Below, in pieces: positions 1 to 7,181 of a stretch of 14,155 nt of DNA. Source of the stretch: an uncultured Lachnospiraceae bacterium (lineage in GTDB: Bacteria; Bacillota_A; Clostridia; Lachnospirales; Lachnospiraceae); NCBI GenBank assembly GCA_947302185.1, contig CAMYVI010000036.1, positions 1 through 14,155 on the forward strand, given 5' to 3'. How positions within the stretch are numbered: position 1 is the stretch's first letter; each line of letters begins with the position of its first letter. Under the pieces are notes generated by a model. The model had not been told where the DNA came from, made no database searches, and worked only from the letters and a program-made list of their open reading frames with translations. Both the position numbers and the translations under genes were made by a program.

Positions 1-2495
1 TCCACTTCATCATAATGAACGCTTTTTGCCTTGACTCTGGGCTGTCCCGCAACATTTTCAATTGCAGCCGTTATGTCGGCAGAACTGAGTTCGCCCAGAA
101 GCTGTTGTGCCCTCGAGAGGACGGCCTCCGGAACTCCCGCAAGCCTTGCGACCTGAATTCCGTAACTCTTATCCGCCCCGCCTTTCACGATTTTTCTCAG
201 AAAAACGATTCCGTCACCCTTCTCCTTGACGGCTATACAATAATTATTGACGCCGTCCAGCTTTCCTTCAAGCTCGGTGAGTTCATGATAATGCGTTGCA
301 AACAGCGTTTTCGCCCCTATGATTTTCCTGTCCGCGACATATTCGATGACCGCCCATGCGATGGAAAGACCGTCAAATGTGGAAGTTCCCCGTCCTATCT
401 CGTCCAGAATGAGAAGAGACTTTGCGGTAGCACTTCTCAGAATATTTGCAACTTCCGTCATCTCGACCATGAATGTACTCTGGCCGCTTGCCAGGTCATC
501 CGACGCCCCCACTCTTGTGAAGATCCGGTCCACAACGCCTATCTTTGCGGATTTGGCAGGCACGAAACTGCCGATTTGAGCCATCAGCACGATAAGCGCA
601 GTCTGTCTCATATAGGTGGATTTACCGGCCATATTCGGACCGGTGATAACGGATATACGCTTTTTACGAATATCCAGGACTGTATCGTTCGGAACAAAAG
701 CCTCATTTTCAATCATTCTTTCGACTACAGGGTGCCTGCCTGCCTTGATATCAATCGATCCGTCCGTCGTAATTTTCGGTCGGACATAATGATTCTTTCT
801 GGCCACCTCGGACAGGGAGGCAAGGACATCGATTTCGGCAACTATCCTTGCAGCGTTCTGAATCCTGACAATATTCCGGCCGATTTCATCCCGCACATCA
901 CAGTACAGTTCATACTCCAGTGAATTCAGTTTATCCTCAGCTCCGAGGATCTTATCCTCCAGCTCTTTGAGGCGGGGCATCGTATAGCGCTCTCCTCCTA
1001 CCAGCGTCTGCTTTCGCTGGTATGTATCCGGCACCATGTTCTTAAAGGAATTGGACACTTCGATCACATATCCGAACACTCGGTTGTATTTGATCTTCAG
1101 TGTGTGAATTCCGGTTTTTTCCCTCTCAGCCGCCTCAAGTTCTGCCAGCCAGGTCTTCCCTTCCGTCCGGGCTTTTCTGTAGCTGTCCACATCCTCATTA
1201 TAACCGTCGCGGATGATTCCGCCTTCTTTCATAGCCAGAGGCGGATCATCGATTATTGACAAGTCAATCAGTTCATGGAGGTCATCCAACGTATCAAAGC
1301 TGTCAAGAAATCCGCGGAACTTTCCGGAATCGAGTTCCGAGAGCTGCGACTTGATATGCGGAAGCATCCTCAGAGATGATTTCAGAGCGACCAGATCTCT
1401 CGGATTGGCGCTCTTATAACTTATGCGGGCTGCCAGTCTCTCAAGGTCATAGACCGGGTTGAGATATTCCCTGATTTCCGCGCAGGTAATCTCATTTCTG
1501 TTCAGGGATTCTATAGCCTCCAGTCTCGCATTAATGGCGTCCACATCAAGAAGAGGCTGTTCGATCCACGTTCTTAGCATTCGCGCTCCCATTGCAGTAC
1601 GTGTCTTGTCGAGCACCCAGAAAAGAGACCCCTTTTTTTCCTTTTCTCTCAACGTCTCAATAAGCTCAAGGTTATGCATCGACGACCCGTCCATCACCAT
1701 GAATTCTTCAGTGTGATACGGGCGGATTGTCGAAATATGAGCAAGATCGGTTTTCTGAGTCTCAAAGAGATAAGAAAGCAGCGCACCGGCTGCATTTACG
1801 CCGCAACCGAATTCGGCGATGCCGAGGCCTTCAATCGTTCCCACATGAAAATGGTCGAGCAGCGTCTTTCTGCAGATCACGTCTCCGAAGTATCTCGGAT
1901 CCATCGCCTCCACCATAATTCCGAGCCTTCCCCTGAGATCCTCAATATCAAGACCGGACACGATCAATGATTCGTTGCAAATGATCTCTGTAGGAGATAT
2001 CTTGTAAATCTCATCCGTAAGTTTGGAAATTCTGTCAACCTCAGTCAGCATGAACTCACCTGTGGAAACATCACAGGCAGCAATACCGAAGCGGTCCTCG
2101 GTACATACAATGCTCATCAGAAAGTTGTTCCGGGTCTCATCCCCGCCGGAAAGATCCATATTTGTGCCCGGCGTAACGACGCGAGTCACTTCCCGCTTGA
2201 CGAGACCTTTCGCGAGGCGCGGATCCTCGACCTGATCACATATGGCAACTTTCTGTCCTTTCTGAATCAGGCGGCTGACATATGTATCCACAGCATGATA
2301 GGGAACTCCGCACATGGGCGCCCTTTCCGGCAGTCCGCATTCCTTACCCGTAAGCGTTATTTCCAACATTTTGGATACCCGGATCGCATCATCAAAGAAC
2401 ATCTCATAAAAGTCGCCGACCCGGTACATCAGCACGCAGTCCTTATAATCCTCTTTTACCTTTTTGTACTCCTGCATCATCGGAGATAAAGCCAT
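1..2495 (-). CDS. mutS: DNA mismatch repair protein MutS (C-terminus cut by window edge)
   Basis: MutS recognises base mismatches and small loops and starts methyl-independent mismatch repair together with MutL. About 831 codons are present and the frame is still open at base 1. Family members are usually 850-880 residues, so only the C-terminal tail is missing. Visible motifs are the mismatch-reading F-Y-E in GDFYEMF (residues 29-31), Walker A GPNMAGKST (about 619-627), the ABC-type segment DDLASGQSTF, Walker B LLILDEIGRGTST (from about 694) and the switch histidine in ATHYHEL. Two ATGs stand in tandem at 2498 and 2495. The ribosome binding site GAGGTG (2505-2500) is only 1 nt from the first and 4 nt from the second, so the second was chosen. 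The gene follows miaB after 109 nt and has its own promoter. mutL is the usual next gene and would lie beyond the left edge. No broken motif was found. Confidence 0.97.
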   Translation of the reverse strand, partial: MALSPMMQEYKKVKEDYKDCVLMYRVGDFYEMFFDDAIRVSKMLEITLTGKECGLPERAPMCGVPYHAVDTYVSRLIQKGQKVAICDQVEDPRLAKGLVKREVTRVVTPGTNMDLSGGDETRNNFLMSIVCTEDRFGIAACDVSTGEFMLTEVDRISKLTDEIYKISPTEIICNESLIVSGLDIEDLRGRLGIMVEAMDPRYFGDVICRKTLLDHFHVGTIEGLGIAEFGCGVNAAGALLSYLFETQKTDLAHISTIRPYHTEEFMVMDGSSMHNLELIETLREKEKKGSLFWVLDKTRTAMGARMLRTWIEQPLLDVDAINARLEAIESLNRNEITCAEIREYLNPVYDLERLAARISYKSANPRDLVALKSSLRMLPHIKSQLSELDSGKFRGFLDSFDTLDDLHELIDLSIIDDPPLAMKEGGIIRDGYNEDVDSYRKARTEGKTWLAELEAAEREKTGIHTLKIKYNRVFGYVIEVSNSFKNMVPDTYQRKQTLVGGERYTMPRLKELEDKILGAEDKLNSLEYELYCDVRDEIGRNIVRIQNAARIVAEIDVLASLSEVARKNHYVRPKITTDGSIDIKAGRHPVVERMIENEAFVPNDTVLDIRKKRISVITGPNMAGKSTYMRQTALIVLMAQIGSFVPAKSAKIGVVDRIFTRVGASDDLASGQSTFMVEMTEVANILRSATAKSLLILDEIGRGTSTFDGLSIAWAVIEYVADRKIIGAKTLFATHYHELTELEGKLDGVNNYCIAVKEKGDGIVFLRKIVKGGADKSYGIQVARLAGVPEAVLSRAQQLLGELSSADITAAIENVAGQPRVKAKSVHYDEV

Positions 2496-2524
2496 CATTC
2501 ACCTCATTATTACGATAAACTTGT

Positions 2525-2555
2525 ATTATAAGCGCCCGGGCGTTTTTCCTGTCCC
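2525..2555 (-). promoter_or_regulatory. Putative sigma-A promoter of mutS
   Basis: On the minus strand there is a perfect -10 box TATAAT (2530-2525). A weak -35 candidate GGGACA (2555-2550; 4 of 6 consensus bases) lies upstream, but the 19-nt spacer is long. Transcription would start about 20-25 nt before the mutS ATG, leaving room for the GAGGTG ribosome binding site. The spacer holds the perfect palindrome CGCCCGGGCG (2533-2542). The region is the 109-bp gap after miaB, so mutS may be transcribed both from here and by read-through from miaB. Confidence 0.5.
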
Positions 2556-2604
2556 GCGTGAACGCCATCTCGCTATTGAAATCATGCGAATTCAGAATCA
2601 GAGA

Positions 2605-4047
2605 TTATGTATTCGCAGGTTCGCCTATATAATAGAAGCCCTTGCATTCCGCGAGACGCACCGGAATGATCTTCCCGATCATGGTTTCGTCACCGGTCAG
2701 ATGGACGACCAGGTTATTACTGATTCTTCCTGTCACGAGTCCGGGCTGTTTGTTCTTTTCCTCGACAAGGACATCCATTACCTGCCCTTCAAAACGAGCA
2801 CACATTTTTTCTGCGGAAATTTTTACTTCTGCCAGCAATCTGTCGAAACGCTCGTGTACAATATCTTCCGGTATCTGGTTCTCCATATCGGCAGCGGGAG
2901 TCCCCGTACGCTTAGAATAAATGAAAGTAAATGCGCTGTCATACCCGACTTCCCGAACAAGTGAAAGTGTATCCTCGAAATCATCTTCTGTTTCTCCGGG
3001 AAATCCTACTATAATATCTGTCGTGAGAGATATATCCGGCACAGCCTCACGCAGCTTTTTGACCAGATTCATATAGTGTTCCCTGTCGTAGTGCCTGTTC
3101 ATCTTCTTAAGGATCCGGTCGCTTCCCGACTGGACCGGAAGATGCATGTGGCGGCACACTTTCGGGTTCTCCGCCATAACGCGAATGAGATCATCCGACA
3201 GATCCTTCGGATGGGATGTCATGAAGCGGACACGCTCTATCCCGTCTATTTTGCATACTTCCTCAAGCAGTTCTGCAAAAGATACCGGCAATTCCAGAGT
3301 CTTTCCGTATGAATTGACATTCTGTCCGAGGAGCATGATTTCCCTGACTCCATCCTGCGCCAGCCGCTCGCATTCCCGAATGATATCGACCGGTTTTCTG
3401 CTGATCTCGCGGCCGCGGACATAAGGGACAATGCAGTACGTACAGAAATTATTGCATCCGTACATGATATTAACTCCGGATTTGAACGGATATTTCCGCT
3501 CGGTAGGCAGGCTTTCGGGAAGATACGGCGTGGCTTCCATGACTTCTATGACTCGTTTTTTCTCCTTCATCACCCGTACCAGAAGTTCAGGGAATTCATA
3601 TAAATTGTGTGTTCCGAAAATGAGATCCACAAAAGAGTAGCTCTTCCGGATTTTTTCAACAATATGTTTTTCCTGCATCATACATCCGCAGAGCCCGATG
3701 ATCATACCGGGCTTCTTCCTCTTGACACTGTTCAGATGTCCCAGTCTCCCGTATACGTGCCGGTCGGCATTTTCCCTGACCGTACAGGTATTGTATATCA
3801 CGAAATCTGCGTCATCCTCATTTTCAGTATCCGAAAACCCTGCGGCAGCAAAAATGCCGCGCAGCTTTTCGGAATCGCGGGCATTCATCTGACACCCGAA
3901 TGTCACAACGCAGGAATACAGAGGTCTGCCGAGTTTACCTGAAATATCGGTCACAATCGTCTTTGCGTCATCGATGTATTTCAACTGCCGTTTGGCTTCT
4001 GCTTCCTGTTCATTTTCGTTTCTGAGTTCTATCATATATTTATCCAT
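2605..4047 (-). CDS. miaB: tRNA-2-methylthio-N6-dimethylallyladenosine synthase MiaB
   Basis: MiaB is a radical-SAM enzyme that adds the methylthio group to i6A37 of tRNAs reading UNN codons. The 480-residue product has the family layout. The N-terminal UPF0004 domain carries three cluster cysteines (C52 in TFGCQMN, C88 in YNTCTVREN, C122 in CGCMMQ). The radical-SAM core has the CxxxCxxC signature in GCNNFCTYC (C198, C202, C205), followed by IVPYVRGRE. A C-terminal TRAM domain spans about 416-480. An upstream in-frame TTG at 4059 lies inside the ribosome binding site: GGAG (4057-4054) is 6 nt before ATG 4047, so ATG 4047 is the better start. The gene has its own promoter, follows the hairpin after proB and precedes mutS. 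All expected cysteines are present. Confidence 0.97.
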   Translation of the reverse strand: MDKYMIELRNENEQEAEAKRQLKYIDDAKTIVTDISGKLGRPLYSCVVTFGCQMNARDSEKLRGIFAAAGFSDTENEDDADFVIYNTCTVRENADRHVYGRLGHLNSVKRKKPGMIIGLCGCMMQEKHIVEKIRKSYSFVDLIFGTHNLYEFPELLVRVMKEKKRVIEVMEATPYLPESLPTERKYPFKSGVNIMYGCNNFCTYCIVPYVRGREISRKPVDIIRECERLAQDGVREIMLLGQNVNSYGKTLELPVSFAELLEEVCKIDGIERVRFMTSHPKDLSDDLIRVMAENPKVCRHMHLPVQSGSDRILKKMNRHYDREHYMNLVKKLREAVPDISLTTDIIVGFPGETEDDFEDTLSLVREVGYDSAFTFIYSKRTGTPAADMENQIPEDIVHERFDRLLAEVKISAEKMCARFEGQVMDVLVEEKNKQPGLVTGRISNNLVVHLTGDETMIGKIIPVRLAECKGFYYIGEPANT

Positions 4048-4079
4048 AATTATCTCCAAATCTAAAACAGTAACAATAT

Positions 4080-4107
4080 ATTATAGCATCTGCCGGAAAT
4101 TTGGCAA
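4080..4107 (-). promoter_or_regulatory. Sigma-A promoter of miaB with extended -10
   Basis: The minus strand shows -35 TTGCCA (4107-4102; 5 of 6 consensus bases), a 16-nt spacer and a perfect -10 TATAAT (4085-4080). The -10 is preceded by TGC, giving an extended -10 (TGnTATAAT). The box lies about 32 nt before the miaB ATG and just beyond the hairpin that ends the proB unit. miaB therefore appears to start a new transcription unit. This is the best promoter match in the window. Confidence 0.75.
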
Positions 4108-4111
4108 TTCA

Positions 4112-4222
4112 TAAATAACAAAACAGGCTGTCACATAAGACCGATGCAGAAGGATGGTCAGCAGGATATCTTCAGATACCGTCTGCTATACATCCGAATG
4201 CCGAGTCTTAATGCAACAGCCT
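4112..4222 (-). terminator. Large 98-nt imperfect hairpin, probable terminator after proB
   Basis: Bases 4125-4222 fold back on themselves along their whole length. Paired blocks from outside in are AGGCTGT/ACAGCCT, TAAGAC/GTCTTA, GGATG/CATCC, AGCAG/CTGCT and TATC/GATA around a TTCA loop. On the minus strand the hairpin begins 9 nt after the proB stop codon and is followed by a T-rich stretch (TGTTTTGTTATTT). Position and tail suit transcription termination of the DUF3048-proB unit. It is unusually long for an intrinsic terminator, so a degenerate miniature inverted-repeat element is an alternative. Its outer stem resembles that of the terminator after nfnB. Confidence 0.6.
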
Positions 4223-4231
4223 TAATACAGT

Positions 4232-5068
4232 TCAATTTTTCTCAAGATAATCGCTCAGATAGAACTCCTCTCTCGGATTGCTAAGGAACAGCGTTCCGAG
4301 TTCCTCCCCGTCGACCAGCCGATGAATGATCCTGAAATCCTCTGCGTTGGCAATGATCATATCCGCACCGGACGCTGTGGCTATATCTGCCGCCACAAGC
4401 TTGGTCGCCATTCCGCCTGTGCCGAAATTGCTTCCGGTAGAATCTTTTGCCATTGCACGAAAATGATCGTCGAGCGAATCCACCTGAGATATGAATTGCG
4501 CATTCCGATTCTTATGAGGATCATCTGTGTATAATCCGTCTATATCGGACATCAGAAGGAGGAGATCCGCCTGGATCAGGGCTACAACGACAGCGGAAAC
4601 GCGATCATTATCTCCTATTTCGATATCATATGTTGATACCGTATCATTTTCGTTAACGATCGGTATAACGCCGAGATTGAACAGTTCTTCAAACGTGTTC
4701 CTGGCATGTACCTTAGCCTCCAGGTCGGTAACAGTATCTTTGGTCATAAGGATCTGAGCGGTCGTCTGTCCGTATTCGGAGAAAAACTTCTGATATATCA
4801 TCATGAGCTTTACCTGACCGATCGCAGCGCAGGCCTGTTTTTCCTGAAGGGATCTGCACTTTTTAATTCCCATTGCCGCGCGGCCGACAGCGATTGCTCC
4901 GGACGATACCAGTACTACATCTTTCCCCCTGTTATGCAGATCGGAAACCTCTCTCGCCAGCACTTCAAGCTTGGTAAGATTCAGCCTACCGGTCTCTTTG
5001 TGGACCAGAGAGGACGATCCGAGTTTAATGACGATCCTTTTTCTGTTTTTCAGGTCTTCTCTGCTCAT
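4232..5068 (-). CDS. proB: Glutamate 5-kinase, short form without PUA domain
   Basis: ProB phosphorylates L-glutamate to gamma-glutamyl phosphate, the first step of proline synthesis, in the cytoplasm. The 278-residue product is a single amino-acid-kinase domain. KLGSS (15-19) and VSSGA (54-58) bind phosphate, NENDTV (139-144) and GDND (152-155) line the glutamate site, and SDIDGLY (174-180) and GTGGMATK (216-223) complete the nucleotide side. Many ProB proteins are about 365 residues with a C-terminal PUA domain; here the protein ends just after the kinase fold. The ATG lies 3 nt after the DUF3048 stop codon, and the nearest GGAG is inside that gene, so translation is probably coupled. proA, the usual partner, is not next to it: a large hairpin follows and then miaB. 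Confidence 0.95.
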   Translation of the reverse strand: MSREDLKNRKRIVIKLGSSSLVHKETGRLNLTKLEVLAREVSDLHNRGKDVVLVSSGAIAVGRAAMGIKKCRSLQEKQACAAIGQVKLMMIYQKFFSEYGQTTAQILMTKDTVTDLEAKVHARNTFEELFNLGVIPIVNENDTVSTYDIEIGDNDRVSAVVVALIQADLLLLMSDIDGLYTDDPHKNRNAQFISQVDSLDDHFRAMAKDSTGSNFGTGGMATKLVAADIATASGADMIIANAEDFRIIHRLVDGEELGTLFLSNPREEFYLSDYLEKN

Positions 5069-5071
5069 CCG

Positions 5072-6469
5072 TTAAAAATCTCCATTCCCCATGCCGACCT
5101 GTACTTTTGATTCACCGCCATGAGAAGCGATAGCTGCATCACGTTCCTGAGCCATAATTGACAGATATGGATCCTCACCGTACTTGTATGCCGCTCTCCA
5201 CTCCGTGTTATACTCTTCTGCAGCGGCTGCCTCTTCCTCGGATACGCAGCACGCCGCTGTCTCTTCGCTGGCGCCGAACACACACGCTCTGATATTCTCA
5301 TTTTGTACAAGGCACACAAAAGTCTTTCCGGTGTTAAGTACCAGTTCCTTTCCGTCGAGCGTCTTATACTTAACGGGCTCATAGAAACTCGGTCTTTCCC
5401 AGGTGATATCTACTGCCTTTCCGTTCGTGATATACTTTCCTTTTCCGCCCGCTGTTGTATCGAAGTGCAGGTATTGAGATTCCTGATAATTTGCATAATT
5501 CTGGAATTCAATTATTATATTCTTGACCGCGATCTGTTCCCCGTTTTCTACATCTATATGAGGGCTGCCGTATTCCTCTCTGAGATAAAGACCGGAATCC
5601 GGCTGATAATAGAACTTAGGGGTATTATACGGATATCCGAGACCGACAAATGCCGCATCCTGTCCGTCTTCGAAATTGCTCTCCTCGCCGACCCAATGGA
5701 ATTTATACTGTTGTCTGTAACCCTCGTAATGTTCTGTTCTGTATCCCCTGATATCGATGCCTCTAAGCAGCCCGTCTGAACTTGCATAAGCATTATGAGG
5801 CGCGCTGTGGAAAGAATTGTCGCGATAGAATACCTGGTCTGTGTACCAGGCTAATCCCGAGATATTATCCACCTCATCCGATTCAAGATACGGAAGTGCA
5901 TACGCAGCCTGCCCGTAATGGACATAAAGCTCGTCGAGTCCCGCAGCAAGCGACAGGAAGTAGTCGCGGCAGCTGCGGAGCGGACCGATGCGGGGAAGAT
6001 CGGAATAATCTTCAAATACCGCCATCATTCGTGTCAGGTTTCCTTCCACCGGAGCTTCGAAATACATACCGGCACGGCTTATTCCGCTTTGCGGAAGGGC
6101 GCCGCTGACATTGTCGATCATGAACGCCATCGGACGTTTGTTCTTCATCGATTCGGGAATATACTCACCTGTAATCTCACTCTTTATCATACCCTGAGGG
6201 ACAGGTTCCGTCGGGACGGGCGTCGGAGTCGGCGTTGCGGTAGGCGCCGGAGTAGGAGTAGGCGTCTCGGTAGGCGTAGGAGTGGCCTTTTTCATAATTC
6301 TATCCAGAACATTATTGTTCGGGGAAGACGTATCGACCGTTGCGTAAGAATCGTCATAGTTGTTTGTCGAATTCTGTCCCCAATATTTCCAGAAATGGCC
6401 TTTTATAGTGCAGCCGCAAAGGAGTGACGCTGATATAAGGATCGGTATGGCAAGCTTAAACCTTTTCAT
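5072..6469 (-). CDS. DUF3048 domain-containing lipoprotein (YerB-like)
   Basis: The 465-residue protein begins with a lipoprotein signal peptide: basic MKRFK, a hydrophobic core and lipobox LCGC with the acylated cysteine at C20. It should be anchored to the outer face of the cytoplasmic membrane. A Pro/Thr-rich linker (about 63-91) leads to the DUF3048 region. This region is recognised by NKRPMAFMIDN (109-119), LPQSGISRAGMYFEAPVEG (125-143), the arginines in TRMMAVFED and LPRIGPLRSCRDYF, and a C-terminal half ending in GKTFVCLVQ. Family members such as Bacillus YerB have no firmly established function. The cysteine at the -2 lipobox position is unusual. A good ribosome binding site AAGGAG lies 5 nt before the ATG. 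proB starts 3 nt after the stop codon, which suggests an operon but does not define a shared pathway. Confidence 0.9.
   Translation of the reverse strand: MKRFKLAIPILISASLLCGCTIKGHFWKYWGQNSTNNYDDSYATVDTSSPNNNVLDRIMKKATPTPTETPTPTPAPTATPTPTPVPTEPVPQGMIKSEITGEYIPESMKNKRPMAFMIDNVSGALPQSGISRAGMYFEAPVEGNLTRMMAVFEDYSDLPRIGPLRSCRDYFLSLAAGLDELYVHYGQAAYALPYLESDEVDNISGLAWYTDQVFYRDNSFHSAPHNAYASSDGLLRGIDIRGYRTEHYEGYRQQYKFHWVGEESNFEDGQDAAFVGLGYPYNTPKFYYQPDSGLYLREEYGSPHIDVENGEQIAVKNIIIEFQNYANYQESQYLHFDTTAGGKGKYITNGKAVDITWERPSFYEPVKYKTLDGKELVLNTGKTFVCLVQNENIRACVFGASEETAACCVSEEEAAAAEEYNTEWRAAYKYGEDPYLSIMAQERDAAIASHGGESKVQVGMGNGDF
6197..6286 (-). repeat. Pro-Thr-rich low-complexity linker repeat inside the DUF3048 gene
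   Basis: About 30 codons read as alternating Pro-Thr with occasional Glu, Ala and Val (residues 62-91 of the lipoprotein). At DNA level this is a run of GGCGTAGGAGT-like units on the plus strand. Such linkers commonly space a lipid anchor from a folded extracellular domain. The repeat is prone to length change between strains. Confidence 0.85.
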
Positions 6470-6511
6470 GAAATCTCCTTCTCATCTGTAGTGCTATTAT
6501 GTCAGCATTTT

Positions 6512-6572
6512 CATGAACACCCCGGTGTTCTTGCATCGAGGTCAACATGCGGGGCAATTCGGCCCGGCGATG
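6512..6572 (-). repeat. Bipartite intergenic palindrome before the DUF3048 gene
   Basis: This lies in the 122-bp gap between ybeY and the DUF3048 gene. The first part is GAACACC-CC-GGTGTTC (6515-6530), extended by CA/TG pairs outside one mismatch. The second part has an outer stem CATCG (6534-6538)/CGATG (6568-6572) and an inner stem GGGC/GCCC (6552-6565). On the minus strand the element ends about 40 nt before the lipoprotein ATG. A -10-like CATAAT (6501-6496) follows it. The first palindrome closely resembles the one before ftsK. No T-run follows, so it is not a typical terminator. Confidence 0.6.
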
Positions 6573-6591
6573 TGAATAACTGTCTATGCCC

Positions 6592-7110
6592 TCAGGCATC
6601 TCTCGTAATTCCGAGATCATTTAAAATAGCATTCTGCATGTCAGTCATCCTCTCTTCATCTTCAGGTAGCATATGATCATATCCCGCAAGATGAAGAAGA
6701 CTGTGTGCAATCAGAAATGCATACTCTCTTTTTGTGCTGTGCCCGAATGACGACGCCTGCTCGCGCATTTTCGGAAGGCACAGGACAATATCTCCAAGAA
6801 GAAGTTCTCCGCTTTCAGGATCAAAGTCGTCAAAGCTGTCATCATCAAGCTCATCATACCCTGCCGGCGTGCTGTACTCATGAAGCGGAAAAGAAAGAAC
6901 ATCCGTGACACTGTCTACGCCCCGCTGACTGCGGTTTATTTCCCGAATTTCCTCTTCTCCTGTCAGAAGAATGCTGACTTCGGATTCATAAGGACACTGC
7001 GTGGCATCAAGGAATCCCTCAAGAACTTCAGTGGCGGTTTTCACATAATCAAAAGGAAGAATTTCTTCTGTCTCTTTCGGATCGTATTCATTTTCTATAG
7101 TTACTGTCAC
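6592..7110 (-). CDS. ybeY: Endoribonuclease YbeY, 16S rRNA maturation factor
   Basis: YbeY is a zinc-dependent single-strand RNase needed for 16S rRNA 3'-end maturation and ribosome quality control. The product is 172 residues. The signature HxxxHxxGxDH is present as HSLLHLAGYDH, with metal ligands H136, H140 and H146. The preceding family motifs DSVTDVLSFP and GELLLGDIV are intact. A strongly acidic stretch (about residues 86-97, LDDDSFDDFD) lies between them. An earlier in-frame GTG at 7119 overlaps the ribosome binding site GAGGTG (7122-7117). The GTG at 7110 has 6-nt spacing from that site and gives the better start. A small stem TCGC-TCA-GCGA sits just upstream of the ribosome binding site. 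The gene follows phoH after about 71 nt, the usual phoH-ybeY order. Confidence 0.95.
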   Translation of the reverse strand: MTVTIENEYDPKETEEILPFDYVKTATEVLEGFLDATQCPYESEVSILLTGEEEIREINRSQRGVDSVTDVLSFPLHEYSTPAGYDELDDDSFDDFDPESGELLLGDIVLCLPKMREQASSFGHSTKREYAFLIAHSLLHLAGYDHMLPEDEERMTDMQNAILNDLGITRDA

Positions 7111-7181
7111 GTCTCTCACCTCGCTGAGCGATATATATACTTAATTATGAGGCCGACCGATTCTTCTTATGGGAGTTTTCG

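Noticed and set aside
15..923. Open frame of 302 codons on the plus strand
   Set aside because: It runs antisense to mutS, whose motifs are intact over the same bases. No ribosome binding site or recognisable domain was seen, and its composition is what the opposite strand of a biased gene gives.
4125..4222. tRNA, riboswitch or other structured RNA in the proB-miaB gap
   Set aside because: The fold is one long rod-like hairpin with no cloverleaf and no riboswitch core I recognise, and it lies after a stop codon with a T-rich tail.
6197..6286. Possible CRISPR-like or tandem repeat array
   Set aside because: The repetition comes from Pro and Thr codons within the lipoprotein linker. There are no spacers or conserved repeat units.
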